NCBI GenBank assembly: GCA_016708725.1
Contig: JADJFE010000012.1
Span: forward strand, 78,451-142,450
Source of the DNA: Candidatus Aalborgicola bjergmarkensis
GTDB taxonomy: Bacteria; Pseudomonadota; Gammaproteobacteria; Burkholderiales; Burkholderiaceae_C
Direction of reading: 5' to 3'
DNA length: 64,000 bases
Below, piece after piece: positions 40,241-49,450 of the stretch; the first letter of the stretch is position 1; each line of letters begins with the position of its first letter. Both the position numbers and the translations under genes were made by a program. The notes beneath the pieces were generated by a model. The model saw only the letters and a list, made by a program, of their open reading frames with translations, did no database searches and was not told the DNA's origin.

Positions 40241-43237
40241 CTACAGATGCGGCCCTATGAGGCCATTGAGTTCGAACATCGTCACCTGCGGCTTGCCCAA
40301 CACAGCCAGCAGCTTGGCATCCGCGTTGATGCGGCGTTTGTCGGCGGCGTCCTGCAAGCCGTTGGCCTTGATGTAATCCCACAGTTTCTTGATGACCTCG
40401 GTGCGTGCCACTGGCTCCGGGCCAATGACGGCGGCCAGGGCGGCGCTTGGCTGCCTGGTGGTCTTGGTAACTGTTTTTGTGACCGTTTTTGTAACAGTTT
40501 TGGTAGCAACCTTGGTGGCGGCCTTGGGGGCAGGCTTTACAACGGTCTTTCCAGCGGCTTTTTCAGCAGTCTTTTTGCCTACAGCCCCGATGGATTGTGC
40601 GGGAGTAGCTTCTTTTTCCATAGCGCCATCCGTCTTGGCCGCAGCTTTGGGTGCCGTCTTGCGCGCAGGGAATTTCGATGGTGCAAACTCAAAACCCACC
40701 TTGCCTTTGGCCGCATCCCAGACCAGCATGGCCTTGAAGGGGCGGCGTGTTTTCATGGAGACAAACTTGTCCAATAAATCGGTCTTGCCCGTTTGCAGCA
40801 ACTTGCGCATCTGGCTGGCATCAACGATTTGTTGCAGAATGATCTGTGCGGACTTGAAGTCGCAGCTTGGCGTGGCTTGCGCGGGTGTTGGAACGGATTT
40901 GTCACACACGTAGTGCTTGCCGTGTTCAAACACCGCACCACCGCATTTGGGGCAGGTTCCCAGCGACTCCTGGCCGGAAAAGTCGATGATGACCCCGTCT
41001 TCCTGCCCATTTTGTTCGTTGTCAAAATCGAATGCGAGTTTGTAGTTATTGATTTCCTCATCAAACTTGAGCATGATTTCAGCGGTGAAGGGCCAGCCCG
41101 CCTTGGAGCGAAAGCCTTCGAGCGGACCGATTTTCTTGTCCCGCAAAAACTGCTCGACCTCTGCCACCTCAAAGGTTCGACCTGCTGGCGTTTTGCCAAA
41201 GGAAAAACCGCAGCCATCCTCGTTGCCGGTCTTGCCCATGCAGGTGTAACGGCGGTAATTTTCCCGCACAATGCCGCCACAATGAGGGCAAGGCGCTTGC
41301 AAGGTCGCGTAATCGCCAGGGATGGTGTCGCGGTCGTATTCCTTGGCTTTTTTCACGATGCGCTGCGTCATGGCAGCAATTTCTGCCATGAAAGCCTGGC
41401 GCGGCAACTTGCCCTGCTCCATCTGGTTGAGCTTGTATTCCCACTCGCCCGTCAACTCGGCCTTGGACAGCTCTTCCACGCCGATACCGCGCAGCAAGGT
41501 CATCAACTGAAATGCCTTGGCCGTTGGCACCAGTTCGCGCCCCTCGCGCAGCATGTAGTTTTCGGCAATCAGGCCCTCGATGATGCTGGCGCGGGTTGCG
41601 GGTGTTCCCAAGCCCTTTTCCTGCATGGCCTGGCGCAATTCGTCGTCCTCCACGGTCTTGCCTGCACTCTCCATGGCGCCCAGCAGCGTGGCCTCGGAGT
41701 AACGCGCTGGCGGGCGGGTTTTCAGGCTTTTGGTCTCCACCTCCTCGGCCAGCACCTGTTCGCCAGGGGCCACCACGACCAGATTGGGATTGCCATTCTT
41801 GGCATCAGCCACCTCGTCAGCAGCCTCCTTGCCATAGATGGCCAGCCAGCCCGGCTTGACCAACACCCGCCCTTCGGTTTTGAAACGGTGGGCCACGTCT
41901 GGCAGTGTCACGGTGGAGATACGGGTCGTGAGCAGGTACTCGGCGTTGGGAAAGAACACCGCCATGAAACGGCGCGCCACCAGGTCATAAATCTTTTGCT
42001 CGGCCTCCGACAGGCCATGCGGCGCTTGCAGCGTGGGGATGATGGCGAAGTGGTCCGACACCTTTGCATTGTCAAACACCCGCTTGCTCGGTTTGACGTA
42101 GCCACCTTTGATAGCCGTGGCCGCATGCGGCGCCAGGTGCTGCATACCGCTGTTGGCCAGCATCTCCATCGTTTGTTTGGCCACAGGCACATAGTCTTCC
42201 GGCAAGGCGCGCGAATCACTGCGTGGGTAGGTCAGCGCCTTGTGGCGTTCGTACAAACTCTGTGCAATCGACAAGGTGGTCTTGGCGCTGTAGCCGAAGC
42301 GGGCATTGGCTTCACGCTGCAAACTGGTCAAATCGAACAACAAGGGCGAAGCTTGGCTAGAGGGCTTGCTTTCATCCACCACGCTAGCGTTGCGCCCACG
42401 CACGGCGTCGGCTATGGCCTGGGCCACATCGAGGCTCCAGATGCGGTCGGCCTTTTTCTCGGCGTCACTGGCATCACGCCGGTGCTCGGGATCAAACCAT
42501 TTGCCCACATACTGACCCGCAAGGGCGGCAAACGTGGTGTGTATTTCCCAGTAATCCCGGCTGACAAATTTGCGGATCAGTTCTTCACGCTCGACCACCA
42601 CCGACAGCGTGGGCGTTTGCACCCGACCCACGGTTGTCAGAAAGAAGCCGCCATCACGCGAATTAAAGGCCGTCATGGCGCGCGTACCGTTGATGCCCAC
42701 CAGCCAGTCGGCTTCGGAGCGGCAGCGCGCGGCATCGGCCAGGGGTTGCATCTGGGCATTGGTACGCAAGGACTTGAAGCCATCGCGGATCGCCTGCGGG
42801 GTCATCGACTGCAACCACAGCCGCTCAACGGGCTTGCCCAGGGGTTTGGCGCCACCCGCGTACTGCTCGATCAGGCGAAAAATCAATTCACCCTCCCGGC
42901 CCGCATCACACGCATTGACAATTCTGCCCACGTCCCGGCGCTTGGCCAGGCGTACCAGCGTGTTCAGGCGCGAGCGGGTTTTTTCCACCGGCTTGAGGTC
43001 AAAGTGCGGCGGAATCACCGGCAAATGGGCAAAGCTCCACTTGCCACGCTTGACATCGAATTCCTCCGGTGCCTGAATTTCCACCAGGTGCCCTATGGCA
43101 CTGGAGACGACATACGTATCGCTCTCGAAATAGTCATCATGCTTTTCAAATTTCCCGGCGGCGACACCAGGAGCACCCAACGCCCGCACAATATCCTGGG
43201 CCACTGAAGGCTTTTCTGCAATAACCAATGTTTTCAT
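40241..43237 (-). CDS. topB: DNA topoisomerase III with basic C-terminal tail
   Basis: A 998-residue type IA topoisomerase. TOPRIM start KTLVIAEKPSVAQDIVRALG, DAGREGELIFRLI, and the active-site region LTYPRSDSRALPEDY with catalytic Tyr. C4 zinc motifs follow (CPHCGG...CMG; CPKCGG...HYVCD). Residues about 870-950 are Lys/Ala-rich with a TKTV repeat, like histone H1-type tails, followed by a final 50-residue helical domain. The ATG at 43237 is the conserved start. It decatenates and relaxes DNA with single-strand passage. Confidence 0.95.
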   Translation of the reverse strand: MKTLVIAEKPSVAQDIVRALGAPGVAAGKFEKHDDYFESDTYVVSSAIGHLVEIQAPEEFDVKRGKWSFAHLPVIPPHFDLKPVEKTRSRLNTLVRLAKRRDVGRIVNACDAGREGELIFRLIEQYAGGAKPLGKPVERLWLQSMTPQAIRDGFKSLRTNAQMQPLADAARCRSEADWLVGINGTRAMTAFNSRDGGFFLTTVGRVQTPTLSVVVEREELIRKFVSRDYWEIHTTFAALAGQYVGKWFDPEHRRDASDAEKKADRIWSLDVAQAIADAVRGRNASVVDESKPSSQASPLLFDLTSLQREANARFGYSAKTTLSIAQSLYERHKALTYPRSDSRALPEDYVPVAKQTMEMLANSGMQHLAPHAATAIKGGYVKPSKRVFDNAKVSDHFAIIPTLQAPHGLSEAEQKIYDLVARRFMAVFFPNAEYLLTTRISTVTLPDVAHRFKTEGRVLVKPGWLAIYGKEAADEVADAKNGNPNLVVVAPGEQVLAEEVETKSLKTRPPARYSEATLLGAMESAGKTVEDDELRQAMQEKGLGTPATRASIIEGLIAENYMLREGRELVPTAKAFQLMTLLRGIGVEELSKAELTGEWEYKLNQMEQGKLPRQAFMAEIAAMTQRIVKKAKEYDRDTIPGDYATLQAPCPHCGGIVRENYRRYTCMGKTGNEDGCGFSFGKTPAGRTFEVAEVEQFLRDKKIGPLEGFRSKAGWPFTAEIMLKFDEEINNYKLAFDFDNEQNGQEDGVIIDFSGQESLGTCPKCGGAVFEHGKHYVCDKSVPTPAQATPSCDFKSAQIILQQIVDASQMRKLLQTGKTDLLDKFVSMKTRRPFKAMLVWDAAKGKVGFEFAPSKFPARKTAPKAAAKTDGAMEKEATPAQSIGAVGKKTAEKAAGKTVVKPAPKAATKVATKTVTKTVTKTVTKTTRQPSAALAAVIGPEPVARTEVIKKLWDYIKANGLQDAADKRRINADAKLLAVLGKPQVTMFELNGLIGPHL

Positions 43238-43302
43238 CTGCATACAATCCGTTCTCGCGCGCACATGCGCGCACACAATTGACCATACCAAATTTTCAAG
43301 CC

Positions 43303-43824
43303 GTGGCAAAAAAATCCGCCATTTCCGCCATTTCCGCCATTCCCGCCACTTTTACTGCCCCATCGGGTCGCCGCCGCATCCAGACCCGCCGCTCGGGTGT
43401 ACATGGCAAGGGTGTCTTTGCGCTGGAAGATATCGCCGCAGGCACGACCATCATCGAATATGTGGGCGAGCTTATCAGCTGGACCGAAGCACAACGGCGC
43501 CACCCGCACAATCCCGATGATCCCAATCACACCTTTTATTTTCAGATTGATGGCGAGCGCGTCATTGACGCTCTGGTAGGCGGCAATTCCTCCCGCTGGA
43601 TCAACCACGCCTGCGCGCCCAATTGTGAAGCTGACGTGGTGAATGATCGCATCTTCATCAGGGCACTGCGCGACATCGCGGCTGGCGAAGAGCTGAATTA
43701 TGACTACGGTTTGACCGTTGACGAGCGTTACACCCGCAAACTCAAAGCCTCCTATCCCTGCTGGTGCGGCGCGCCAACCTGTCGCGGAACGCTTTTGGCC
43801 CCCAAGCGCCGTGCCGCAAAATGA
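43303..43824 (+). CDS. SET domain protein-lysine methyltransferase
   Basis: A 173-residue protein with a full SET domain: RRSGVHGKGVFALEDIAAGT, IIEYVGELIS, RWINHACAPNCEA (the pseudoknot Asn-His), GEELNYDYG and a post-SET CWCGAPTCRGTLL with three Cys. I favour GTG at 43303 (MAKKSAIS); an ATG at 43228 would overlap the start of topB on the other strand. A 9-base tandem repeat (ATTTCCGCC) near 43319-43345 encodes the N-terminal AISAISAIP. The target in bacteria is unknown. Its stop overlaps birA (ATGA). Confidence 0.85.
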   Translation: MAKKSAISAISAIPATFTAPSGRRRIQTRRSGVHGKGVFALEDIAAGTTIIEYVGELISWTEAQRRHPHNPDDPNHTFYFQIDGERVIDALVGGNSSRWINHACAPNCEADVVNDRIFIRALRDIAAGEELNYDYGLTVDERYTRKLKASYPCWCGAPTCRGTLLAPKRRAAK

Positions 43825-44606
43825 ATACCAGCAGCGCTGCCATCCGGCAAGCCGTGTCGCATCTGCTGCCGACTCTTACCGTGGAAATACTGGAGCAGGT
43901 GGATTCGAGCAACAGCGAACTGATGCGCCGCGCACGCTCCGGGCTGCGCGAGCCTGTGCTGCTGGTGGCCCGCAGGCAAAGCGCCGGACGGGGCAGGCTC
44001 GGACGCACCTGGCACAGCGAGACAGACAGTGAAACACACAATCTGACATTCTCATTAGGCTTACCCCTGGCGCCACGCGATTGGTCGGGTCTATCCCTGG
44101 CTGTGGGCCTAGCGGTGGCCGAGAGTCTGCACCCGGCACTGCGCCTGAAATGGCCCAATGACATTTACCTCGATGGCCGCAAGCTGGCAGGCATTCTGAT
44201 TGAAACCGCCAGCATGGGGGAGTTGCGTTACGCCATCATCGGCATTGGAATGAACATCACCCTGCCACCAGCACTATCAACGCTGTCGGCACAGGAGCTC
44301 CCGACGGCCCCCGCCGCCCTGGTGGAGCTATTGCCCACCGTGGATGCAGCCCAGGCGCTTCTGCGGATAACTCCCCCGCTGGTTGCCTCTGTGCTGTGCT
44401 TTGAAACCCAGGGCTTTGCGCCGCTGCGCGCGGCATTTCAGGCACGCGACGTGCTGTATGACCGTGAAGTTGTCTGCAGTGATGGCACAAGCGGTGTGGC
44501 GCGTGGGGTGGATGCGCTGGGTGCCTTATTGATACAAACCACCCAGGGCGTGCACAAGCTGACCAGCGCCGAAGTCAGTATTCGTCCCTCCACTCCCGCC
44601 GACTAA
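43821..44606 (+). CDS. birA: Biotin-[acetyl-CoA-carboxylase] ligase
   Basis: A 261-residue biotin protein ligase: SAGRGRLGRTWHSE (biotin-AMP loop), LRLKWPNDIYLDGRKLAGIL (catalytic Lys) and IIGIGMNITLP, with a small C-terminal SH3-like domain. The N-terminal DNA-binding repressor domain of E. coli BirA is absent, so it should not regulate bio genes directly. Start at 43821 by ATGA overlap with the SET gene. Confidence 0.92.
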   Translation: MNTSSAAIRQAVSHLLPTLTVEILEQVDSSNSELMRRARSGLREPVLLVARRQSAGRGRLGRTWHSETDSETHNLTFSLGLPLAPRDWSGLSLAVGLAVAESLHPALRLKWPNDIYLDGRKLAGILIETASMGELRYAIIGIGMNITLPPALSTLSAQELPTAPAALVELLPTVDAAQALLRITPPLVASVLCFETQGFAPLRAAFQARDVLYDREVVCSDGTSGVARGVDALGALLIQTTQGVHKLTSAEVSIRPSTPAD

Positions 44607-44630
44607 TCTGCCCATACCCATACCATTACC

Positions 44631-45296
44631 ATGTTGCGCCTGCTCGCCTTGTTTTTACTCCTGGTCAACAGCATTTATTTTGCGTGGAGCAATGGCCTGC
44701 TAAAGGCCTACGGCTTCGAGCCCGCGCAGCAAAGGGAACCCCAGCGCGTCGCACAACAGATTACCCCTGAGGCACTGCACATCCTGACGGCTACGGAATT
44801 CAAGCGGGTGGAGGCCCAGGTACGGGCCGACCTGGCGCCCAAGGAATGCTTGCAAGCGGGTCCCTTTGATGACGAACAGGCCGCAACGCTGCGCCACACA
44901 CTGGAAACCGCGCTGTCACCCAATCTGTGGCAACTCGATACCGTACCCGTTCCCGCCCGCTGGATTGTCTACATGGGCAGGTTCGCCACGGAAGAAGCCC
45001 TGACCAAAAAACGCGCGGAACTAATCGCCCTGGACCTGTCACCGCAAACGCCCAACAACCCCGATTTGCAATTGGGCCTTTCGCTGGGCGTGTATGACAA
45101 TCCAAAAACTGCCAATATGGAGCTGGCGCGCCTGAATCAGCGCGGCATCCGCACTGCCAAGGTCATATTGGAGCGCCCCGAGGGCCACAGCATCCTGCTG
45201 AAACTGCCCACCGTGTCCGAAGCGCTAAAACCACAACTGAACGCCATCAAACCCGCACTCTTCGGCAAAACCTTGCGCAGCTGCAGCCAACCCTGA
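44631..45296 (+). CDS. SPOR domain membrane protein
   Basis: A 221-residue protein with an N-terminal membrane helix LRLLALFLLLVNSIYFAW and a periplasmic region. The C-terminal half includes WIVYMGRFATEEALTKKRAE and LSLGVYDNPKTANMELARLN, which fit a SPOR fold that binds denuded peptidoglycan. It follows birA by 24 bases. In related genomes a SPOR protein next to birA is common. Role in division or wall binding is inferred. Confidence 0.8.
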   Translation: MLRLLALFLLLVNSIYFAWSNGLLKAYGFEPAQQREPQRVAQQITPEALHILTATEFKRVEAQVRADLAPKECLQAGPFDDEQAATLRHTLETALSPNLWQLDTVPVPARWIVYMGRFATEEALTKKRAELIALDLSPQTPNNPDLQLGLSLGVYDNPKTANMELARLNQRGIRTAKVILERPEGHSILLKLPTVSEALKPQLNAIKPALFGKTLRSCSQP

Positions 45297-45320
45297 CATC
45301 CAACCGTTCCTAAAACCATG

Positions 45321-46967
45321 GCCTTTTATTCCCATTAGAAGGGAACATCCGGCCAGACGTTCCCCGAACAGTTTTGGGAACGATTCGCGCCACGGGATCG
45401 CGCCGTGGAATTCCAGATAGGACACACTCCCCGGACTTGCGAGCGGGAGAGGTGGTGGAGCGGTTTTATGCGCTCCACACCGGAAATGCGCTACATGCGC
45501 CGCTTTGAGCTTAGTCCTGACCTTCGACCAGAACGACCACACATGCTTCGCCCGATTCCTTGCAGGTAGGGTGAAGGTGACATAACCGCCGTTGCGTGTT
45601 GGCACAAGGCCCACCCGCACGGTCGAACGTTCCGGACAATCCCAATCCTCGACGGGCGATGGCATAGGCCGCGCCCTGATGTACTGAAATGCCTTTTGTC
45701 TGGGCGTAATTGACCGCTCCGATGACCGACGTATACGCCGGATTGACTTCGATGACTTCAATGCCTGCACGAAACGCCGCCGCCTTGATGCTGGAGGCCA
45801 CCTTGTTGCAGGCAAACGAAGATAGGAGTCGCGCCTGCTTGGGATCGGTGGTTTCCAGTTCAGCCTTCTTTTTCTGGAGGTTCAGTTCTTCCACCACAAT
45901 CGGTTTGCCCGCAGTCTGTGCCTGACGCACAACATCAACCGCCGCATTCCCAATGAGCGCTTTGGCCTGGTCTTGTTTCTTGCCGTAGTGGATGAGATCA
46001 ATACGCCGCGTGCCAATCAGATTGCCAAACCGATCCGTTTCCGACACAGCCAGATGGTCTGCATTGACATCAACACCTATGGCTCCAAGTTCGATTCTGG
46101 ATACTTGCTCGACAGGTTGCGCCTCTGTACTGACGAAAATTCGCCAGCCTTTGTCGTCTCGAACGAAGCGGTAACTCAACGCCGTACCGATCCGTTTGAC
46201 GCTAAGCTTGCCGTCCCTGGTTTGTGTGTGGATACGTTGACTGGTTCCCCAGCGCGGCAACAATTTTTCCTGCCCATAAGCAAAACGAACGCCGGTGATG
46301 CTCAGATACTTGCCGCTGGTCGCCACGCGCAAGGGTAAAAGCGCAGTTGCAAGTTCAGCGTCCCATCTGGCGCAAGCGTTGCTTGACAGCTTTGGCATCC
46401 TGCCGTTTCATCCTGACTGCCAAGGACAAAGAATTGACTTGCCCGCGCCCTGCTCCAGTCGGCCTTCCATTCTTCGTGGCCAGCGTAACCATTGGCTTCA
46501 AGATCAAACTGTGCATGAAACAATTTCTTGCCGCCAAAGCATAGGCGCACGGTGCCCGCCTTCTCGTCGGCCTTGAGCGCCACAAGCCGGTTTTGCAGCG
46601 TTGCCAGGCGCCGTTTTTTCTGATGTAGCTTATTGGAACCAGGTGCTTTGGTTTCCAGTTTGACAACGACCTTTTCCGCTTTGCGGATACGCTTTTCGGC
46701 CTCGGCGATCAGTTCGGGGCGACGTTCCTTGATCGAGTCAATCTTGCCTTCAAGTCCTATGCGTATCGCATTGAACTGGCGTGCAGTTATATCGAACTTT
46801 GGCAAAAACTCCCGTTTGAGGTCGTTGAGTGCGTCCCCGGCCTGGATTGCCGCAAACAGGCTGCGCTCGGCTTTGCCGTACAAGTCGGCATAGGCATCCA
46901 GGATAGCCGCCTGCTCAGGGTTCAGCTCAGGGCGCGTCTGGTAGGTAAAGACGGGACGCTTACTCAT
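45321..46967 (-). pseudogene. tnpB: TnpB (RuvC-like RNA-guided nuclease family), frameshifted twice
   Basis: Start ATG 46967 (MSKRPVFTYQTRPELNPEQA). The first frame runs to about 46330 (DGTLNLQLR), then the protein continues in another frame (LRVATSGKYLSITGVRFAYG). This carries the RuvC Asp in GAIGVDVNADHLAVSE and Glu in VVEELNLQKKKAE. Near 45650, after ARRGLGLS, a second shift leads to VRVGLVPTRNGGYVTFTLPA and a C-terminal ARNRAKHVWSFW. The usual third RuvC motif is not obvious; HQGAAYAIARRGLG stands there. Together the pieces make a long TnpB of the proteobacterial IS607 type. Confidence 0.82.
45329..45500 (-). ncRNA. Candidate omega RNA (TnpB guide RNA) region
   Basis: Downstream of and partly overlapping the tnpB 3' end are three hairpins: 45390-45408 (CCACGG/CCGTGG), 45359-45381 (GTTCCC/GGGAAC) and 45329-45345 (TTCCC/GGGAA). 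TnpB omega RNAs lie at this position and end at the element border, where the guide begins. No direct evidence of transcription. Confidence 0.45.
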
Positions 46968-47531
46968 GCACTGCCTCTTGCATGGCATCGAGCGCCTTCT
47001 GTGCCCGCTTCCTGGCTGAACGCTCGCCGTACAGTCTGGCGCACATCGAAACAATGACCTCGTGCAAGTCGCGCACAATGTCGTCGGTCATCTCGCCAGG
47101 CTCCATGACAATGAGTCTGCGCCCATGGGCAACCAGGGCGGCTTCGACATATTCGAAACCGAAACGCATAAGCCGCTCACGATGCTCCACCACAATTGCG
47201 CTAACCTGTGGATTCGACAGCAACTTCAGCATGCTGCGTCGATGGCTGTTCAGACCAGAACCAACTTCACGCACCGATTCAACCACCAGCAGTCGCTGTT
47301 CAGCCGCATATTGCGATAGCCGGGCAAGTTGCCGATCCAGATCGGCTTTCTGATCGGCGCTGGAAACCCAGCATAAAGCGCAACACCTTGTGGCTTGGCC
47401 TCAGCTGGATGAACAATGATGGTTCCAGTGGGCAGTTGTTCAGCGCGCAAAGGCAACTGACCCGCATGAAACATCTTCCATGCACCTTTGTAGGTGAGAC
47501 CCTGCTGCTTTGCCCATTCGCTTAATTTCAT
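46960..47531 (-). pseudogene. tnpA: IS607-type serine recombinase TnpA, frameshifted
   Basis: The first frame (ATG 47531) gives a MerR-like DNA-binding start, KLSEWAKQQGLTYKGAWKMF, to VALYAG. The catalytic part then continues in another frame: VSSADQKADLDRQLARLSQY, SVREVGSGLNSHRR, VEHRERLMRFGFEYVEAAL. One missing C near 47370 (GCTGGG for GCTCGGG) explains the shift; restoring it gives YARVSSADQ with the nucleophile Ser. Its end overlaps tnpB. Confidence 0.88.
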
Positions 47532-47632
47532 CTCGATATTATGCCATTTAAGGGTATTAAATGCAACTTAATATTCAGATTCTGGCAACCCCAGCCAGGA
47601 AAATCAACACAAGGGCGCACTAGAATCCGGGC

Positions 47633-49450
47633 ATGAGTGCACCTACCCCTACCCCCCCAAAAAATACCGCTGCCTTGGATTTTGCGAAACCAAGCAACTT
47701 TCTGCGCCAGATCATCGAGACGGATTTGAGCAAAGGCACGTACGCCAAGCGCCGTTGGGCTGGCAGCCCCGGCGACGCGCAGCACCATGCTGCTGCCGCT
47801 TTGGACCCGGCAAAAATCCGTACCCGCTTTCCGCCCGAGCCCAATGGCTACCTGCACGTGGGCCATGCCAAAAGCATCTGCCTGAATTTTGGTCTGGCGC
47901 GTGATTACGGTGGCATTTGCCATTTGCGCTTTGACGACACCAACCCCGAAAAAGAAGACACTGAATACGTTGACTCTATTGTTGATGCCGTGAAGTGGCT
48001 GGGTTTTGACTGGAATGGCGCACCCGACGCTGCACCGTACCAGGCCAGCGACTATTTCGATTTCATGTATCGTGCGGCGGAGTACCTGATCGAAGCCGGG
48101 CACGCCTATGTCGATGAACAGACCTTTGAGCAGATGCGTGCGGCGCGTGGCGACTTCGGCAAGCCCGGTGTGGACAGTCCTTTTCGCAACCGCACCCCGG
48201 CAGAAAATCTGGTGCAATTTCGCGCCATGCGTGACGGAAAATACGAAGATGGCGCCATGGTGCTGCGCGCCAAAATCGACATGGCCAGTCCGAACATCAA
48301 TATGCGCGACCCGGCCATTTACCGCATTCGCCGGGCCACACACCACAACACGGGTGACACCTGGTGCATCTACCCGATGTACACCTACGCGCACCCCATC
48401 GAAGACGCGCTGGAGCAAATCACCCACAGCATCTGCACGCTGGAATTTGAGGACCAGCGCCCGTTTTACGACTGGCTGCTGGAGCGTTTGATCGAGGGCG
48501 GATTGCTCGATGCACCACCTCCCCGGCAACACGAATTTGCCCGCCTGAACCTCACCTACGTGATTACCAGCAAACGCAAACTGGCACAACTGGTACGAGA
48601 CCATCATGTATCGGGCTGGGACGATCCGCGCATGCCGACCATCGTGGGTTTGCGCCGGCGGGGCTATACGCCCGAGAGTTTGCAACTCTTTGCCGAGCGC
48701 ATTGGCGTGAGCAAGAGTGACAGCTGGATCGACTACAGCACGCTTGAAGGCTGTTTGCGCGAAGACCTGGAAAACAAGGCACACCGGGGCATGGCCGTGC
48801 TCAATCCGCTCAAGCTGGTGCTGACCAACTGGGATGATGTGATGGGCAAGGACCATCTGGAGCCTTGCACTCTGCCCGCCTTGCCGCATCCGCCCGAAGG
48901 CCTGCCCGAACCGGCTGCGCGCCACTTCACCATAGGAAAAGAAGTCTGGATCGAACAGGACGATTTCTGTGAAGTGCCGCCCAAGGGCTACAAACGCCTG
49001 TATCCCGGCAACTCCGTGCGCCTCAAAGGCGGCTACGTCATCACCTGCAGCGGCTGTGAAAAAGACGCGAGCGGCACCATTACCGCCGTGCTGGCAACCG
49101 TGGTGCCCGACACCAAGAGTGGCACGCCCGGCAGTGAAACCGTCAAGGTCAAGGCCGCCATTACCTGGGTCGCAGTGGCCGACGGGGTTGCGGCTGAGGT
49201 TCGTCTATACGACCGTTTGTTTCTGGATGCACAACCGGATGCCAGCGGCAAGGATTTTCTTGCCAGCCTGAATCCCGCCAGTCTGAAGGTCGTCACAGCC
49301 ATCGTCGAGCCCTCGCTGGCCCGCGCCCGGCCCGATGAAAAGTTCCAGTTCGAGCGCCACGGCTATTTTGTGGCTGACCGGCTGGACCATACTCAGGACA
49401 AGCCGGTCTTCAACCTGGCAGTTGGCTTGAAAGATTCGTGGGGCAAGTAG
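47633..49450 (+). CDS. glnS: Glutaminyl-tRNA synthetase
   Basis: A 605-residue class I synthetase: FPPEPNGYLHVGHAKSICLN contains the HIGH motif; VITSKRKLAQLV is the KMSKS counterpart. The Gln-specific region RFDDTNPEKEDTEYVDSI and the anticodon-binding beta-barrels follow. Its length is a little above E. coli GlnRS owing to a short N-terminal extension (residues 1-30) and a C-terminal insert (TVVPDTKSGTPGSETVKVKA). It lies just downstream of the IS607 element, whose insertion may have affected its promoter. Confidence 0.96.
   Translation: MSAPTPTPPKNTAALDFAKPSNFLRQIIETDLSKGTYAKRRWAGSPGDAQHHAAAALDPAKIRTRFPPEPNGYLHVGHAKSICLNFGLARDYGGICHLRFDDTNPEKEDTEYVDSIVDAVKWLGFDWNGAPDAAPYQASDYFDFMYRAAEYLIEAGHAYVDEQTFEQMRAARGDFGKPGVDSPFRNRTPAENLVQFRAMRDGKYEDGAMVLRAKIDMASPNINMRDPAIYRIRRATHHNTGDTWCIYPMYTYAHPIEDALEQITHSICTLEFEDQRPFYDWLLERLIEGGLLDAPPPRQHEFARLNLTYVITSKRKLAQLVRDHHVSGWDDPRMPTIVGLRRRGYTPESLQLFAERIGVSKSDSWIDYSTLEGCLREDLENKAHRGMAVLNPLKLVLTNWDDVMGKDHLEPCTLPALPHPPEGLPEPAARHFTIGKEVWIEQDDFCEVPPKGYKRLYPGNSVRLKGGYVITCSGCEKDASGTITAVLATVVPDTKSGTPGSETVKVKAAITWVAVADGVAAEVRLYDRLFLDAQPDASGKDFLASLNPASLKVVTAIVEPSLARARPDEKFQFERHGYFVADRLDHTQDKPVFNLAVGLKDSWGK

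Larger units (their letters stand above)
45321..47560. mobile_element. Decayed IS607-type insertion element
   Basis: Contains, in minus-strand order, a serine-recombinase tnpA and a TnpB gene, overlapping, with a structured 3' end, the normal IS607 order. Ends are approximate: hairpins at 45329-45408 mark one side and the region just upstream of tnpA (about 47535-47560) the other. No terminal inverted repeats are expected in this family. Both genes carry frameshifts, so the element should not move by itself. It sits between the SPOR gene and glnS. Confidence 0.8.

Noticed and set aside
40793..43207. An 804-codon plus-strand frame opposite topB
   Set aside because: Very long, but low complexity and His/Gln/Gly-rich without domains; topB motifs are complete on the minus strand.
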